Origin: Rhodococcus aetherivorans
Lineage (GTDB): Bacteria; Actinomycetota; Actinomycetes; Mycobacteriales; Mycobacteriaceae
NCBI RefSeq assembly: GCF_011058165.1
Contig: NZ_JAALEG010000038.1
Coordinates: 1 to 51,959 of the forward strand
Length of the DNA stretch: 51,959 nucleotides
Direction of reading: 5' to 3'
The notes beneath the pieces were generated by a model. That model had not been told where the DNA came from. It did not search any database and worked only from the letters and a program-made list of their open reading frames with translations. Position numbers and translations under genes: made by a program. Below, piece after piece: positions 20,019 through 30,166 of this stretch (positions within the stretch are counted from its first letter, which is position 1; the number at the start of each line of letters is the position of its first letter).

Positions 20019-21860
20019 CTACGGCACCCGGCGGACTGCACCCTTGTCGGCCGAGGTGGCCAACGCGGCGTAGGCGCGCAGGGCGGTGGTGACCGTGCGC
20101 TGCCGGTCGACCGGCAGCCACGGGCGCTCCGAAGCCTCCATCTTGGCGCGCCGCTCGGCGAGGACGGCGTCGTCGACGAGGACCTCGAGGGTGCGCGAGG
20201 GGACGTCGATGCGGATCCGGTCACCGTTCTCGAGCAGACCGATGACGCCGCCGGACGCCGCCTCGGGCGAGATGTGGCCGATCGACAGTCCCGACGTGCC
20301 GCCGGAGAACCGGCCGTCGGTGATCAGGGCGCACTGCTTGCCCAGTCCCGCGCCCTTCAGGAACGCGGTGGGATGCAGCATCTCCTGCATGCCCGGCCCG
20401 CCCGACGGCCCCTCGTAGCGGACCACGACGACGTCCCCGGGCTGCACCTTCTTGCCGAGGATCACCGACACGGCCTCCTCCTGCGACTCGACGACCAACG
20501 CCGGGCCCTCGAAGGTGAACAGGTCCTCGTCGATGCCGGCGGTCTTGAGTATCGCGCCGTCCGGAGCGAGGTTGCCGCGCAGGACGACCAGTCCGCCCTC
20601 GACGGTGTAGGCGTGCTCGACGTCCCGGATGCAGCCGGCCGCGGCGTCCGTGTCCAGCGACGACCAGCGGTTGGCGGTGGAGAACGGCTCGGTGGTGCGG
20701 ACACCGCCGGGGGCCGCATGGAACAGCTCGATCGCCTCGTCGGAGGCCTTGCCGGAGCGCACGTCCCACGTATCGAGCCACTCGTCGAAGCTCGTCGTGT
20801 GGACCGTGGTCACGTCCGTCTCGAGCAGCCCGGCGCGGCGCAGCTCGCCGAGGATCGCGGGGATGCCGCCGGCCCGGTGGACGTCTTCCATGTGGTAGTC
20901 CGAGTTGGGGGAGACCTTCGCCAGGCACGGCACCTTGCGGCTGATGGCGTCGATCGTGCCGAGGTCGAAGTCGACCTCGCCCTCCTGCGCCGCGGCGAGC
21001 GTGTGCAGCACGGTGTTGGTCGAGCCGCCCATCGCGACGTCGAGCGCCATGGCGTTGCGGAACGCGGCGGGGGAGGCGATGTTGCGCGGCAGGACCGACT
21101 CGTCCTCGTCCCGGTACCAGCGCAGCGCCGCCTCGACGACCGTGGTGCCGGCCCGCTCGAACAGCGCCCGGCGTGCCGCGTGGGTGGCCAGCGTCGACCC
21201 GTTGCCGGGCAGTGCCAGTCCGAGCGCCTCGGTCAGGCAGTTCATGGAGTTCGCGGTGAACATGCCCGAGCACGACCCGCACGTGGGGCAGGCGCTGCGC
21301 TCGACCTCGTCGAGGCCGTCGTCGCTGACGGCGTCGTTGGCCGACGCCGAGATCGCGGTGATCAGGTCGGTGGGGGCCTGCGCGACACCGCCGACGACCA
21401 CCGCCTTGCCGGCCTCCATCGGGCCGCCCGAGACGAACACCGTCGGGATGTTCAGGCGCATCGCGGCATTGAGCATGCCGGGGGTGATCTTGTCGCAGTT
21501 GGAGATGCACACCAGCGCGTCGGCGGTGTGCGCATTGACCATGTACTCCACCGAGTCGGCGATGATCTCGCGGCTGGGCAGCGAGTACAGCATGCCGCCG
21601 TGGCCCATGGCGATCCCGTCGTCGACGGCGATGGTGTGGAACTCGCGCGGCACACCGCCGGCGGCCCGCACCGCCTCGGCGACGATCTCGCCGACGTCCT
21701 TGAGGTGGACGTGGCCGGGCACGAACTGCGTGTAGGAGTTCGCGATCGCGACGATCGGCTTGCCGAAGTCGGAGTCGGTCATGCCGGTGGCGCGCCACAG
21801 GGCGCGGGCCCCGGCGGCGTTGCGTCCGGCGGTGGTGGTGCGTGACCTCAACGGGGGCAT
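20019..21860 (-). CDS. ilvD: Dihydroxy-acid dehydratase, long E. coli-type
   Basis: IlvD makes the 2-keto acids of valine and isoleucine from their dihydroxy precursors. The 613-residue protein follows the E. coli enzyme closely: [33 protein letters not shown], Cys118 and Cys122-Asp-Lys124 in [13 protein letters not shown], the [11 protein letters not shown] cluster (191-201), and the ending [18 protein letters not shown] block. It lacks the NDxTPC motif of the shorter mycobacterial-type [2Fe-2S] IlvD, so an oxygen-sensitive [4Fe-4S] cluster is more likely. ATG 21860 has GAGGAA upstream. A -10-like TAAATT (plus 22004-22009) would give a leader of about 137 nt containing tandem repeats. It lies opposite to ilvBNC. 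Confidence 0.96.
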   Translation of the reverse strand: MPPLRSRTTTAGRNAAGARALWRATGMTDSDFGKPIVAIANSYTQFVPGHVHLKDVGEIVAEAVRAAGGVPREFHTIAVDDGIAMGHGGMLYSLPSREIIADSVEYMVNAHTADALVCISNCDKITPGMLNAAMRLNIPTVFVSGGPMEAGKAVVVGGVAQAPTDLITAISASANDAVSDDGLDEVERSACPTCGSCSGMFTANSMNCLTEALGLALPGNGSTLATHAARRALFERAGTTVVEAALRWYRDEDESVLPRNIASPAAFRNAMALDVAMGGSTNTVLHTLAAAQEGEVDFDLGTIDAISRKVPCLAKVSPNSDYHMEDVHRAGGIPAILGELRRAGLLETDVTTVHTTSFDEWLDTWDVRSGKASDEAIELFHAAPGGVRTTEPFSTANRWSSLDTDAAAGCIRDVEHAYTVEGGLVVLRGNLAPDGAILKTAGIDEDLFTFEGPALVVESQEEAVSVILGKKVQPGDVVVVRYEGPSGGPGMQEMLHPTAFLKGAGLGKQCALITDGRFSGGTSGLSIGHISPEAASGGVIGLLENGDRIRIDVPSRTLEVLVDDAVLAERRAKMEASERPWLPVDRQRTVTTALRAYAALATSADKGAVRRVP

Positions 21861-21871
21861 CGGGTTCCTCG

Positions 21872-21935
21872 GGGGCTAGGGCTGCTTCGGGGCTAGGGCT
21901 GCTTCGGGGCTGGGGCTGCTTCGGGGCTGTGTGCT
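21872..21935. repeat. 17-bp tandem repeat in the ilvD 5' leader
   Basis: Three units (GGGGCTAGGGCTGCTTC at 21872-21888 and 21889-21905, and a one-base variant at 21906-21922) are followed by a degenerate fourth, just upstream of the minus-strand ilvD start. Confidence 0.85.
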
Positions 21936-22017
21936 GCGCGGGCGCGGCGACGCCGGGGACCGGGCTCCGCCGGACGGGGCCGGAGCGGGCCTGGGCGGCT
22001 TCGAATTTACTCGTGTG

Positions 22018-22512
22018 CTATTTCGACTCGACGTCCGCGTCCGGCTCGGTGTCCGCGGCCTGCTCCCGTGCCTCCGCCTCGCGCGCGGCCGCATACGGGT
22101 CGGTGATGCGACCGCCGCTACCGGCGGCGAGCTGGGGGAGACGGCCGAACGTGACGACCGGCAGGGGTACCTCGGTGCCGTCGGTGCGGCGGGCGCGCGC
22201 CCAGCCCCGCTTGGGGAATCGCAGGCCGTCGAGTTCGTCCCAGGCCAGGGTCCGGGTCGAGAACGCGGACCGGGCGGTGATGCCCTCGGGCCCGACGACG
22301 GTGCGCACCCGCAGCACCCACGCGCCGACGAGGAACGGAATCACCACCATCCAGCCGAACGCGGCGGGCCAGGCCAGGGCCGGGGAGGCCACTCCGAGCA
22401 GCACGAACCCACATGCGAGCAGCGCGAGCCGGGAAATCTGGATGACCTGCGGCTGCTGTTCGGCCGTATGGGATGATGGGCGTGGTGGCACGGGCTGCTG
22501 TGGAGATGACAC
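22018..22512 (-). CDS. PH-domain membrane protein (Cfp6-like)
   Basis: The 164-residue protein has a Pro/Gln-rich N-terminus, two hydrophobic segments (ISRLALLACGFVLLGVA and AAFGWMVVIPFLVGAWVL) and then a small bacterial PH domain (LRVRTVVGPEGITARSAFSTRTLAWDELDGLRFPKRGWARAR), followed by an Ala/Glu-rich tail. This resembles mycobacterial Rv3004 (Cfp6), which lies in the same place beside ilvB and is shorter (112 residues from memory). Its function is unknown. GTG 22512 with GGGAAG 8 nt upstream is my choice; ATG 22542 (174 residues) is an alternative. It is divergent from the ilvB attenuator promoter. Confidence 0.78.
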   Translation of the reverse strand: MSSPQQPVPPRPSSHTAEQQPQVIQISRLALLACGFVLLGVASPALAWPAAFGWMVVIPFLVGAWVLRVRTVVGPEGITARSAFSTRTLAWDELDGLRFPKRGWARARRTDGTEVPLPVVTFGRLPQLAAGSGGRITDPYAAAREAEAREQAADTEPDADVESK

Positions 22513-22573
22513 CTCACCATCTTCCCATTGCAGCCGAGGCATCTCACATTCTGGGACAGGTGACCGAACCAAG

Positions 22574-22603
22574 TTGACTGTCGGACCTTCGCGCGCCTAC
22601 CGT
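22574..22603 (+). promoter_or_regulatory. ilvBNC promoter
   Basis: TTGACT (22574-22579) and TACCGT (22598-22603) are separated by 18 bp. Transcription should begin at or just before the leader-peptide GTG at 22611. Confidence 0.75.
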
Positions 22604-22610
22604 CGAGCGC

Positions 22611-22658
22611 GTGAATCAGAATGGGTTGCTCGTAATCGGCCGGCGCGTCGTCGCCTGA
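22611..22658 (+). CDS. ilvB leader peptide (branched-chain amino acid attenuator)
   Basis: The 15-codon frame GTG...TGA encodes MNQNGLLVIGRRVVA. Six of its 15 codons are Leu, Val or Ile (LLVI and VV), the pattern expected where ribosome stalling reports on the three amino acids made by the downstream pathway. The GTG lies 7 nt after the -10, so the leader would be translated from the transcript's 5' end without an RBS. A 9-nt segment over its Val codons (22642-22650, GGCGCGTCG) is exactly complementary to 22681-22689, giving an alternative pairing with the region just before the terminator. Attenuation of ilvBNC is known in Corynebacterium glutamicum; this copy is inferred from sequence. Confidence 0.82.
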   Translation: MNQNGLLVIGRRVVA

Positions 22659-22690
22659 GCCGCTTCTCGCAACTCGCCCACGACGCGCCA

Positions 22691-22726
22691 CCCTCGTACA
22701 GCAGATGCTGCTGACGGGGGTTTTTT
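22691..22726 (+). terminator. Intrinsic terminator of the ilvB attenuator
   Basis: Stem 22691-22706 with 22708-22720 (CAGCAG/CTGCTG core extended by CCCTCGT/ACGGGGG with one G-U pair) is followed by six T at 22721-22726. It is the only classical U-tract terminator I see in the window, and it lies between the leader peptide and the ilvB RBS. Confidence 0.85.
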
Positions 22727-22757
22727 GTTGCCCGGAGCCAGAACCAGAGGAATCGCA

Positions 22758-24704
22758 GTGAGCGCACCAACCGCAAGGCCTCAACCTTCGCCGCGCAAGC
22801 CCGGGGCCGCAGCCCCGTCGCCCGCGGCCGCGGCCACCCAGTCCGGTAACCGTCGCCAGGTCGCCCCCGAGCGGGTCACCGGCGCACAGTCGGTGGTCCG
22901 GGCCCTCGAGGAGCTCGAAGTCGACACGGTATTCGGCATTCCGGGCGGTGCGATCCTCCCCGTCTACGACCCGCTGTTCGACTCGCAGAAGGTCCGGCAC
23001 GTGCTGGTCCGCCACGAGCAGGGCGCCGGCCACGCCGCGACCGGATACGCCCAGGCCTCCGGCAAGGTCGGCGTGTGCATGGCCACCTCCGGCCCCGGCG
23101 CCACCAACCTCGTCACCCCGCTCGCCGACGCGCAGATGGACTCCGTCCCCGTCGTGGCGATCACGGGCCAGGTCGGCCGCGGTCTGATCGGCACCGACGC
23201 CTTCCAGGAGGCGGACATCTCGGGCATCACCATGCCGATCACCAAGCACAACTTCCTCGTGACCGACGGCGCCGAGATCCCCCGCGTCCTCGCCGAGGCG
23301 TTCTACCTGGCCGCGTCCGGCCGTCCCGGCGCGGTGCTCGTGGACATCCCGAAGGACATCCTGCAGGCCCAGACCACCTTCAGCTGGCCCCCGGAGATGC
23401 ATCTGCCCGGCTACCGTCCCGTGACCAAGCCGCACGGCAAGCAGGTCCGTGAAGCCGCCCGCCTGATCGCCGAGGCGAAGTCGCCCGTGCTGTACATCGG
23501 CGGCGGTGTCATCAAGGCCGAGGCCTCTCCGGAGCTGCTCGAGCTGGCCGAGCTCACCGGCATCCCGGTCGTCACGACGCTCATGGCGCGCGGTGCGTTC
23601 CCCGACACCCACCGGCTCAACTGCGGTATGCCCGGCATGCACGGCACCGTCGCGGCGGTCGCCGCCCTGCAGAAGTCCGATCTGCTGATCACGCTCGGCG
23701 CGCGGTTCGACGACCGCGTCACCGGTCAGCTCGACTCGTTCGCGCCCGGCGCGAAGGTCATCCACGCGGACATCGACCCGGCCGAGATCGGCAAGAACCG
23801 GCACGCCGACGTGCCGATCGTGGGTGACTGCAAGGAGGTGATCGTCGAGCTGATCGAGGCGATCCGTGCGGATCTCGCGACGGGCACCACGCTCGAGTAC
23901 GCCCAGTGGTGGGAGTACCTGGACGGGATCCGCCGCACCTACCCGCTCAGCTACGACCGGCCCGTCGACGGCATGCTCTCGCCGGAGTTCGTGATCCAGA
24001 AGGTCGGCAAGCTCGCCGGACCGGACGCGATCTACTGCGCCGGCGTCGGCCAGCACCAGATGTGGGCCGCGCAGTTCATCGACTACGAGAAGCCACGGAC
24101 CTGGCTCAACTCCGGCGGCCTGGGCACCATGGGCTACGCCGTTCCGGCGGCCATGGGCGCCAAGATGGGCGTGCCCGACGCCGAGGTGTGGGCCATCGAC
24201 GGCGACGGCTGCTTCCAGATGACCAACCAGGAACTGGCGACCTGCGCGGTGGAGGGTGTGCCGATCAAGGTCGCGCTCATCAACAACGGCAACCTCGGCA
24301 TGGTGCGGCAGTGGCAGACGCTGTTCTACGAGGAGCGGTACTCGAACACGGACCTGGCCACCCACACCCTGCGCATCCCCGACTTCGTCAAGCTGGCCGA
24401 GGCTCTGGGCTGCGTCGGCATCCGCGTCGAGCGCGAGGAGGAGGTCGAGGACGCGATCCGCCAGGCGCAGTCGATCAACGACCGTCCGGTGGTCATCGAC
24501 TTCATCGTCGGCAAGGACGCCCAGGTGTGGCCGATGGTCGCCGCGGGCACCGGCAACGACGAGATCATGGCGGCGCGGGGCATCCGCCCGCTGTTCGACG
24601 AGGACGAGGCGGCCGCCGAGCCGGCCGTCATCCACGAGGCACTCGAGCACGAGAAGCACCCGGACCAGCGCGGCGCCGCAGCAGCAGGAGAGGATCGTCA
24701 GTGA
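22758..24704 (+). CDS. ilvB: Acetolactate synthase large subunit
   Basis: This thiamine-diphosphate enzyme condenses pyruvate with pyruvate or 2-ketobutyrate, the first common step to Val, Leu and Ile. The 648-residue protein has a Pro/Ala-rich N-terminal extension (1-38), catalytic Glu87 in [24 protein letters not shown], the ThDP/Mg motif [12 protein letters not shown]...NNGNLGMV, and an acidic C-terminus. GTG 22758 has AGAGG at 22746-22750. It is preceded by the attenuator and its stop overlaps ilvN by 4 nt. Confidence 0.97.
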   Translation: MSAPTARPQPSPRKPGAAAPSPAAAATQSGNRRQVAPERVTGAQSVVRALEELEVDTVFGIPGGAILPVYDPLFDSQKVRHVLVRHEQGAGHAATGYAQASGKVGVCMATSGPGATNLVTPLADAQMDSVPVVAITGQVGRGLIGTDAFQEADISGITMPITKHNFLVTDGAEIPRVLAEAFYLAASGRPGAVLVDIPKDILQAQTTFSWPPEMHLPGYRPVTKPHGKQVREAARLIAEAKSPVLYIGGGVIKAEASPELLELAELTGIPVVTTLMARGAFPDTHRLNCGMPGMHGTVAAVAALQKSDLLITLGARFDDRVTGQLDSFAPGAKVIHADIDPAEIGKNRHADVPIVGDCKEVIVELIEAIRADLATGTTLEYAQWWEYLDGIRRTYPLSYDRPVDGMLSPEFVIQKVGKLAGPDAIYCAGVGQHQMWAAQFIDYEKPRTWLNSGGLGTMGYAVPAAMGAKMGVPDAEVWAIDGDGCFQMTNQELATCAVEGVPIKVALINNGNLGMVRQWQTLFYEERYSNTDLATHTLRIPDFVKLAEALGCVGIRVEREEEVEDAIRQAQSINDRPVVIDFIVGKDAQVWPMVAAGTGNDEIMAARGIRPLFDEDEAAAEPAVIHEALEHEKHPDQRGAAAAGEDRQ

Positions 24705-25204
24705 GCACCAGTCACACCCTCAGCGTTCTCGTCGAGGACAAGCCGGGCGTGCTGGCCCGCGTGGCGAGCCTGTTCTCCCGCCGCGGGTTCAACATCGAAT
24801 CCCTCGCGGTGGGCGGCACCGAGATCCCCGAGATCTCCCGGATGACGATCGTCGTCACCGTCGACGAGTTCCCGCTCGAGCAGGTGACCAAGCAGCTCAA
24901 CAAGCTCGTCAACGTCATCAAGATCGTCGAGCAGGAAGAGGAGGCCTCGGTCGCCCGCGAGCTGCTGCTGATCAAGGTGCGGGCGGACGCGAGCGTGCGG
25001 ACGCAGGTCATCGAGACGGTGAATCTGTTCCGCGCCAAGGTGATCGACGTCTCGCCCGAGTCACTCACGATCGAGGCCACCGGTACCCGGTCCAAGCTCG
25101 ACGCCCTGCTGCGGATGCTCGAGCCCTACGGCATCCGCGAGATCGTGCAGTCCGGGGTCGTCGCGGTCGGACGCGGTCCGAAGTCGATCACGGCCACCCG
25201 TTAG
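24701..25204 (+). CDS. ilvN: Acetolactate synthase small (regulatory) subunit
   Basis: IlvN activates IlvB and confers valine feedback inhibition. The 167-residue protein has an N-terminal ACT domain ([31 protein letters not shown]) with the valine-site GVLAR region, and the C-terminal AHAS-regulatory domain ([12 protein letters not shown]...[15 protein letters not shown]). GTG 24701 overlaps the ilvB stop (GTGA) and AGGAGAGGA lies upstream. Its length is typical. Confidence 0.97.
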   Translation: MSTSHTLSVLVEDKPGVLARVASLFSRRGFNIESLAVGGTEIPEISRMTIVVTVDEFPLEQVTKQLNKLVNVIKIVEQEEEASVARELLLIKVRADASVRTQVIETVNLFRAKVIDVSPESLTIEATGTRSKLDALLRMLEPYGIREIVQSGVVAVGRGPKSITATR

Positions 25205-25209
25205 CCTGA

Positions 25210-26256
<1,047 letters not shown>

Positions 26257-26272
26257 TCGGATCCCGCCGCTT

Positions 26273-26307
26273 CGACGGCCCGGCACCGCTGTGGTGCCGG
26301 GCCGTCG
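26273..26307 (+). terminator. Hairpin after ilvC
   Basis: Perfect 15-bp arms (26273-26287, 26293-26307) with a 5-nt loop. No U-tract. It separates ilvBNC from the SulP gene. Confidence 0.7.
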
Positions 26308-26320
26308 GCGTTCCAGGGTG

Positions 26321-26335
26321 GATAATGCGCTGATG
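26321..26335 (+). promoter_or_regulatory. Leaderless-type promoter of the SulP gene (GATAAT, 6 nt, ATG)
   Basis: GATAAT at 26321-26326 ends 6 nt before ATG 26333. Confidence 0.55.
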
Positions 26336-28039
26336 TCCTGGGGCCTGGGAAAGCTGCCGGGGGTCGTCACGGCCCGCACCTACCGCCGGGAGTGGCTGCG
26401 CCCCGACATCACCGCCGGCCTGGCACTCACCGCGCTGCTCATCCCCGCGGGCATGGGCTACGCGACGGCCGCCGGGTTGCCCGCCTACGCCGGCCTGTAC
26501 GCCACGATCGTCCCGCTGCTGGTGTACGCGCTGGTGGGTCCGTCGAAAGTGCTTGTGCTCGGGCCTGATTCGTCCCTCGCCCCGCTCATCGCCGCGGCGG
26601 TGCTCCCGCTCGCCGCGACGGGCGACCCGCAGGAGGCGCTCGCGCTCGCGGGGGTTCTGGCCCTGCTCGTGGGCGTGATCCTCGTCGTCGCCGGCTTCCT
26701 GCGCCTCGGTTTCGTCACCGAACTGCTGTCCAAGCCCATCAGGCTCGGCTATCTCAACGGCATCGCGCTGGTCGTCGTGGTCGGTCAGCTCCCGAAACTG
26801 CTCGGCTTCTCGATCGACGAGCCGGGCCTGCTCCAGGACACCGCCGCGATCGTCCGGGCGGTGGCCGCCGGCGACGTCGACCTCGTCGCGGCGACCGTCG
26901 GTGTGGCGTCCCTGGCGGTCATCGTGGCGTTCCGCCTCCTGCGGGCGCGCATCCCGGGTGTCCTGGTCGCCGTGGTCGGGGCGTCCGTGGTGTCCGCGCT
27001 GCTCGGCCTCACCGACGAGATCGTCATGGTCGGGGCGCTGCCGTCGGGGCTGCCGACGCCCGATGTGGCAGCGGTGAGCTGGGGCGACGTGCTCGCACTG
27101 CTCGGCCCGGCGGCCGGCGTCGCGCTCATCGCGTTCGCCGATACCGGCGTGCTCTCGCGCACGTTCGCCGCCCGCCGCGGCGACGACGTGGACGGCAGCA
27201 CCGAGATGAAGGCCATCGGCGCCGCCAACGTCGCGACCGGGCTGTTCAGCGGTTTCCCCATCTCGGCGAGCTCGTCGCGCACGCCCGTCGCCGAGCAGAA
27301 CGGTGCCCGCACCCAGCTCGTCGGGGTGGTCGGTGCCGCCGCCGTGCTGCTGTTCGTGCTGCTCGCGCCCGGCGCGACCGCCTATCTGCCCGAGGCGACC
27401 CTCGCCGCGGTCGTCCTCGTCGCCGCCTCGGCACTCATCGACGTGCGCGGCGTGATCCGCATGTGGCGGATGAGCCGGATCGAGGCCGGTCTCGCGGCGG
27501 CGGCCTTCCTCGGAGTGGCGCTCGTCGGGGTGCTCGAGGGGATTCTCGTCGCCATCGGGCTCTCCTTCGTCGCCGTCGTGGGACACGCATGGTCGCCGTA
27601 CCGCACCGAACTCGTCGAGCTCACCCGCGTCGCGGGTTTCCACGACATCAATCGCCACCCCGAGGGGCATCGGATCCCGGGCCTGCTGCTCGTGCGGTTC
27701 GACGCCCCGCTGTTCTTCGCCAACGGCTCGATCTTCGACGACTACGTCCGCTCGCTGGTCGCGAAATCGCCCGAGCCGGTCGAGTGGGTCGTGATCGCCG
27801 CGGAACCGATCACCGGCCTCGACACCACCGCCGTCGACGAACTCGTCGACCTGGACCGGTACCTGGCGGGCAAGGGCATCCACCTGGCCTTCGCCGCGAT
27901 GAAGGGTCCGATCAAGGACCGGCTGGTGCGGTTCGGGCTGGGAGATCGGTTCACCCGGGACCGCTTCTATCCGACGGTCCGCACCGCCGTCGTCGCGTTC
28001 CGGCACCGGCGATCCACCGCGGGTCCCGGCCCCGCATAG
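26333..28039 (+). CDS. SulP/SLC26-family anion transporter with STAS domain
   Basis: The 568-residue membrane protein has about 12-14 helices starting at DITAGLALTALLIPAGMGYA, the SulP signature region (AAGLPAYAGLYATIVPLLVYALVGPSKVLVLGPDSS), and ASSSRTPVAEQNGARTQ late in the core. A cytoplasmic STAS domain occupies about 440-555 (LLVRFDAPLFFANGSIFDDYV...ITGLDTTAVDELVDL). Family members carry sulfate, bicarbonate, dicarboxylates or other anions; the substrate is not evident. ATG 26333 follows GATAAT by 6 nt. It has no functional link to its ilv and serA neighbours that I can see. Confidence 0.92.
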   Translation: MSWGLGKLPGVVTARTYRREWLRPDITAGLALTALLIPAGMGYATAAGLPAYAGLYATIVPLLVYALVGPSKVLVLGPDSSLAPLIAAAVLPLAATGDPQEALALAGVLALLVGVILVVAGFLRLGFVTELLSKPIRLGYLNGIALVVVVGQLPKLLGFSIDEPGLLQDTAAIVRAVAAGDVDLVAATVGVASLAVIVAFRLLRARIPGVLVAVVGASVVSALLGLTDEIVMVGALPSGLPTPDVAAVSWGDVLALLGPAAGVALIAFADTGVLSRTFAARRGDDVDGSTEMKAIGAANVATGLFSGFPISASSSRTPVAEQNGARTQLVGVVGAAAVLLFVLLAPGATAYLPEATLAAVVLVAASALIDVRGVIRMWRMSRIEAGLAAAAFLGVALVGVLEGILVAIGLSFVAVVGHAWSPYRTELVELTRVAGFHDINRHPEGHRIPGLLLVRFDAPLFFANGSIFDDYVRSLVAKSPEPVEWVVIAAEPITGLDTTAVDELVDLDRYLAGKGIHLAFAAMKGPIKDRLVRFGLGDRFTRDRFYPTVRTAVVAFRHRRSTAGPGPA

Positions 28040-28491
28040 CCGGGGCACGGCGTTCCGCCCTCGCGGTCCACTCGCGCCGGGCCGCGGCCTGGTGCAGGGT
28101 CCCGGCGAAACGGTGCCTGTGCGAACGGAACTCGTCGGTGGTCTGCGAGCGACGTTCCCCCGGGCGCAGGTTCGCCGGACCACAGGTGCCACCCGGACGG
28201 TCCCGCTCCGGACCCGGAATGCGGCTCGCGCCGGGACGGCGGCACCAGGTACCGGATCGGCCGGAGGGCCTTCCCGGCTCGGATTCGCCGGCGTTCGGGT
28301 CCGAACGGACCGCGGCCGTGGCGCCGCGGGCGTGGGTCGTTTCGTACCAGTAGGCAACCCATTCCGGGGCCGTGGCCCCGGGGCCACGGCCCGGGCACTA
28401 AACTGAGCCCGGTCACGGCTGCATTCGCGCACCTCGGGGTGCGGCGCCGTCGACGACCCGTCAGACAAACCAACCACAGGGGAGTTCGCAC
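28040..28491. other. 452-bp spacer, SulP gene to serA
   Basis: I see no convincing gene in the first 320 bp. Open frames exist on both strands but are explained by GC content. The last 130 bp hold a 26-bp palindrome, a -10 candidate and the serA leader. Confidence 0.5.
28367..28404 (+). promoter_or_regulatory. Candidate serA promoter with a 26-bp palindrome
   Basis: A perfect palindrome with 13-bp arms spans 28367-28392 (centre CCCCGGGG), and TAAACT at 28399-28404 could be the -10. The palindrome would cover the spacer and -35, where a repressor could act. The serA RBS AGGGGAG is at 28478-28484. Confidence 0.5.
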
Positions 28492-30084
28492 GTGAGCCAG
28501 AATGGCCGTCCCGTTGTCCTGATCGCCGACAAGCTGGCGCAGTCGACCGTCGATGCGCTCGGTGACGGTGTCGAGGTGCGCTGGGTCGACGGTCCGGACC
28601 GTCCCGCGCTGCTCGCGGCGGTGCCCGAGGCGGACGCCCTGCTGGTCCGTTCGGCGACCACGGTCGACGCCGAGGTCCTCGCCGCCGCCACGAGGCTGAA
28701 GATCGTCGGTCGCGCCGGCGTCGGCCTCGACAACGTCGACATCCCGGCCGCCACCGAGCGCGGTGTGATGGTCGTCAACGCTCCGACGTCCAACATCCAT
28801 TCGGCCGCCGAGCACGCCGTGGCGCTGCTGATGGCCACGGCCCGGCAGATCCCCGCCGCCGACCGCACCCTGCGTGAGCGCACCTGGAAGCGTTCGAGCT
28901 TCAACGGCACCGAGATCCTGGGCAAGACCGTCGGCGTCGTCGGTCTGGGCCGGATCGGACAGCTGTTCGCGCAGCGCCTCGCCGCCTTCGAGACCCACGT
29001 CATCGCCTACGACCCCTACCTGCCGCCGGCCCGTGCCGCCCAGCTCGGGATCGAACTGGTCGACATCGACGAGCTGATCGAGCGTGCCGACTTCATCTCC
29101 GTGCACCTGCCCAAGACCAAGGAGACGGCAGGCCTGATCAACGCCGAGCGGCTCGCGCGGGCCAAGGACGGCGTCATCATCGTCAACGCCGCCCGCGGTG
29201 GTCTCATCGACGAGGACGCCCTCCACGACGCCCTCGTCTCCGGCAAGGTTCGCGCCGCCGGCCTCGACGTCTTCCACTCCGAACCCTGCACGGACTCGAA
29301 GCTGTTCGACCTCGACAACACCGTCGTCACCCCGCACCTCGGCGCCTCCACGACCGAGGCCCAGGACCGCGCCGGAACCGACGTCGCCAAGAGCGTGCTG
29401 CTGGCCCTGGCCGGTGAGTTCGTCCCGGACGCCGTGAACGTCTCCGGCGGCCCGGTCGGCGAGGAGGTCGCACCGTGGCTCGAGCTCGTGCGCAAGCTCG
29501 GCCTGATCGCCGGCACCCTCTCGCCGGAGGCGGTGCAGAACGTGCAGGTCGTCGCCAGCGGCGAACTCTCCGCGGAGAACGTCGAGATCCTCGGCCTCGC
29601 CGCGCTGCGCGGCCTGTTCTCCGCCAGCAGCGACGAGCCGGTCACCTTCGTCAACGCCCCGGCCCTCGCCGAGCAGCGCGGCGTGAGTGTCGAGGTCGAC
29701 AAGCACAGCGAGGCCTCCACCCACCGCAGCGCGGTGGAGGTCCGCGCCGTGGCCGCCGACGGTCTCGTCACCACCGTCACCGGTGCGCTGACCGGCCTGC
29801 AGCAGATCGAGAAGATCGTCAACATCAACGGCCGCAGCTTCGACCTGCGCGCCGAGGGCCACAACCTCGTCGTCCACTACGAGGATCGCCCGGGCGTGCT
29901 CGGTGTCCTCGGCACGGTCCTCGGCAACGCCGGGATCGACATCCAGGCGGCGGCACTGAGCCAGGACGTCGAGGGCCCCGGCGCCACGGTGATCCTGCGG
30001 GTCGACCGGGTCGTCGGCGACACCGAGGTCGCGCAGATCGTGGAGCGGCTCGACGCCCGCGTCGCGCAGGTCGACCTGTCCTGA
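28492..30084 (+). CDS. serA: D-3-phosphoglycerate dehydrogenase, long type I
   Basis: SerA starts serine synthesis by oxidising 3-phosphoglycerate with NAD+. The 530-residue protein has the catalytic/NAD core ([63 protein letters not shown]), an intervening domain of about 130 residues, and a C-terminal ACT domain ([22 protein letters not shown]). This is the mycobacterial SerA1 arrangement, where serine inhibition requires both added domains. GTG 28492 has AGGGGAG upstream. leuB follows after 82 nt. Confidence 0.96.
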   Translation: MSQNGRPVVLIADKLAQSTVDALGDGVEVRWVDGPDRPALLAAVPEADALLVRSATTVDAEVLAAATRLKIVGRAGVGLDNVDIPAATERGVMVVNAPTSNIHSAAEHAVALLMATARQIPAADRTLRERTWKRSSFNGTEILGKTVGVVGLGRIGQLFAQRLAAFETHVIAYDPYLPPARAAQLGIELVDIDELIERADFISVHLPKTKETAGLINAERLARAKDGVIIVNAARGGLIDEDALHDALVSGKVRAAGLDVFHSEPCTDSKLFDLDNTVVTPHLGASTTEAQDRAGTDVAKSVLLALAGEFVPDAVNVSGGPVGEEVAPWLELVRKLGLIAGTLSPEAVQNVQVVASGELSAENVEILGLAALRGLFSASSDEPVTFVNAPALAEQRGVSVEVDKHSEASTHRSAVEVRAVAADGLVTTVTGALTGLQQIEKIVNINGRSFDLRAEGHNLVVHYEDRPGVLGVLGTVLGNAGIDIQAAALSQDVEGPGATVILRVDRVVGDTEVAQIVERLDARVAQVDLS

Positions 30085-30166
30085 ACCACCCCCCGCTGTA
30101 TCCGATGGCCGCGATCGTCGAGCACGGTCGCGGCCGTCGTCGCGAAGAGGAAGAGAGTGTGTGCCC

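Noticed and set aside
21842-22714. 290-codon plus-strand frame over cfp6 and the ilv leader
   Set aside because: It runs through the ilvD repeats, antisense to the PH protein and through the attenuator, and shows no domain.
28092-28406. 104-codon plus-strand frame before serA
   Set aside because: The composition is Arg/Gly/Thr-rich, it has no RBS and it crosses the serA promoter palindrome.
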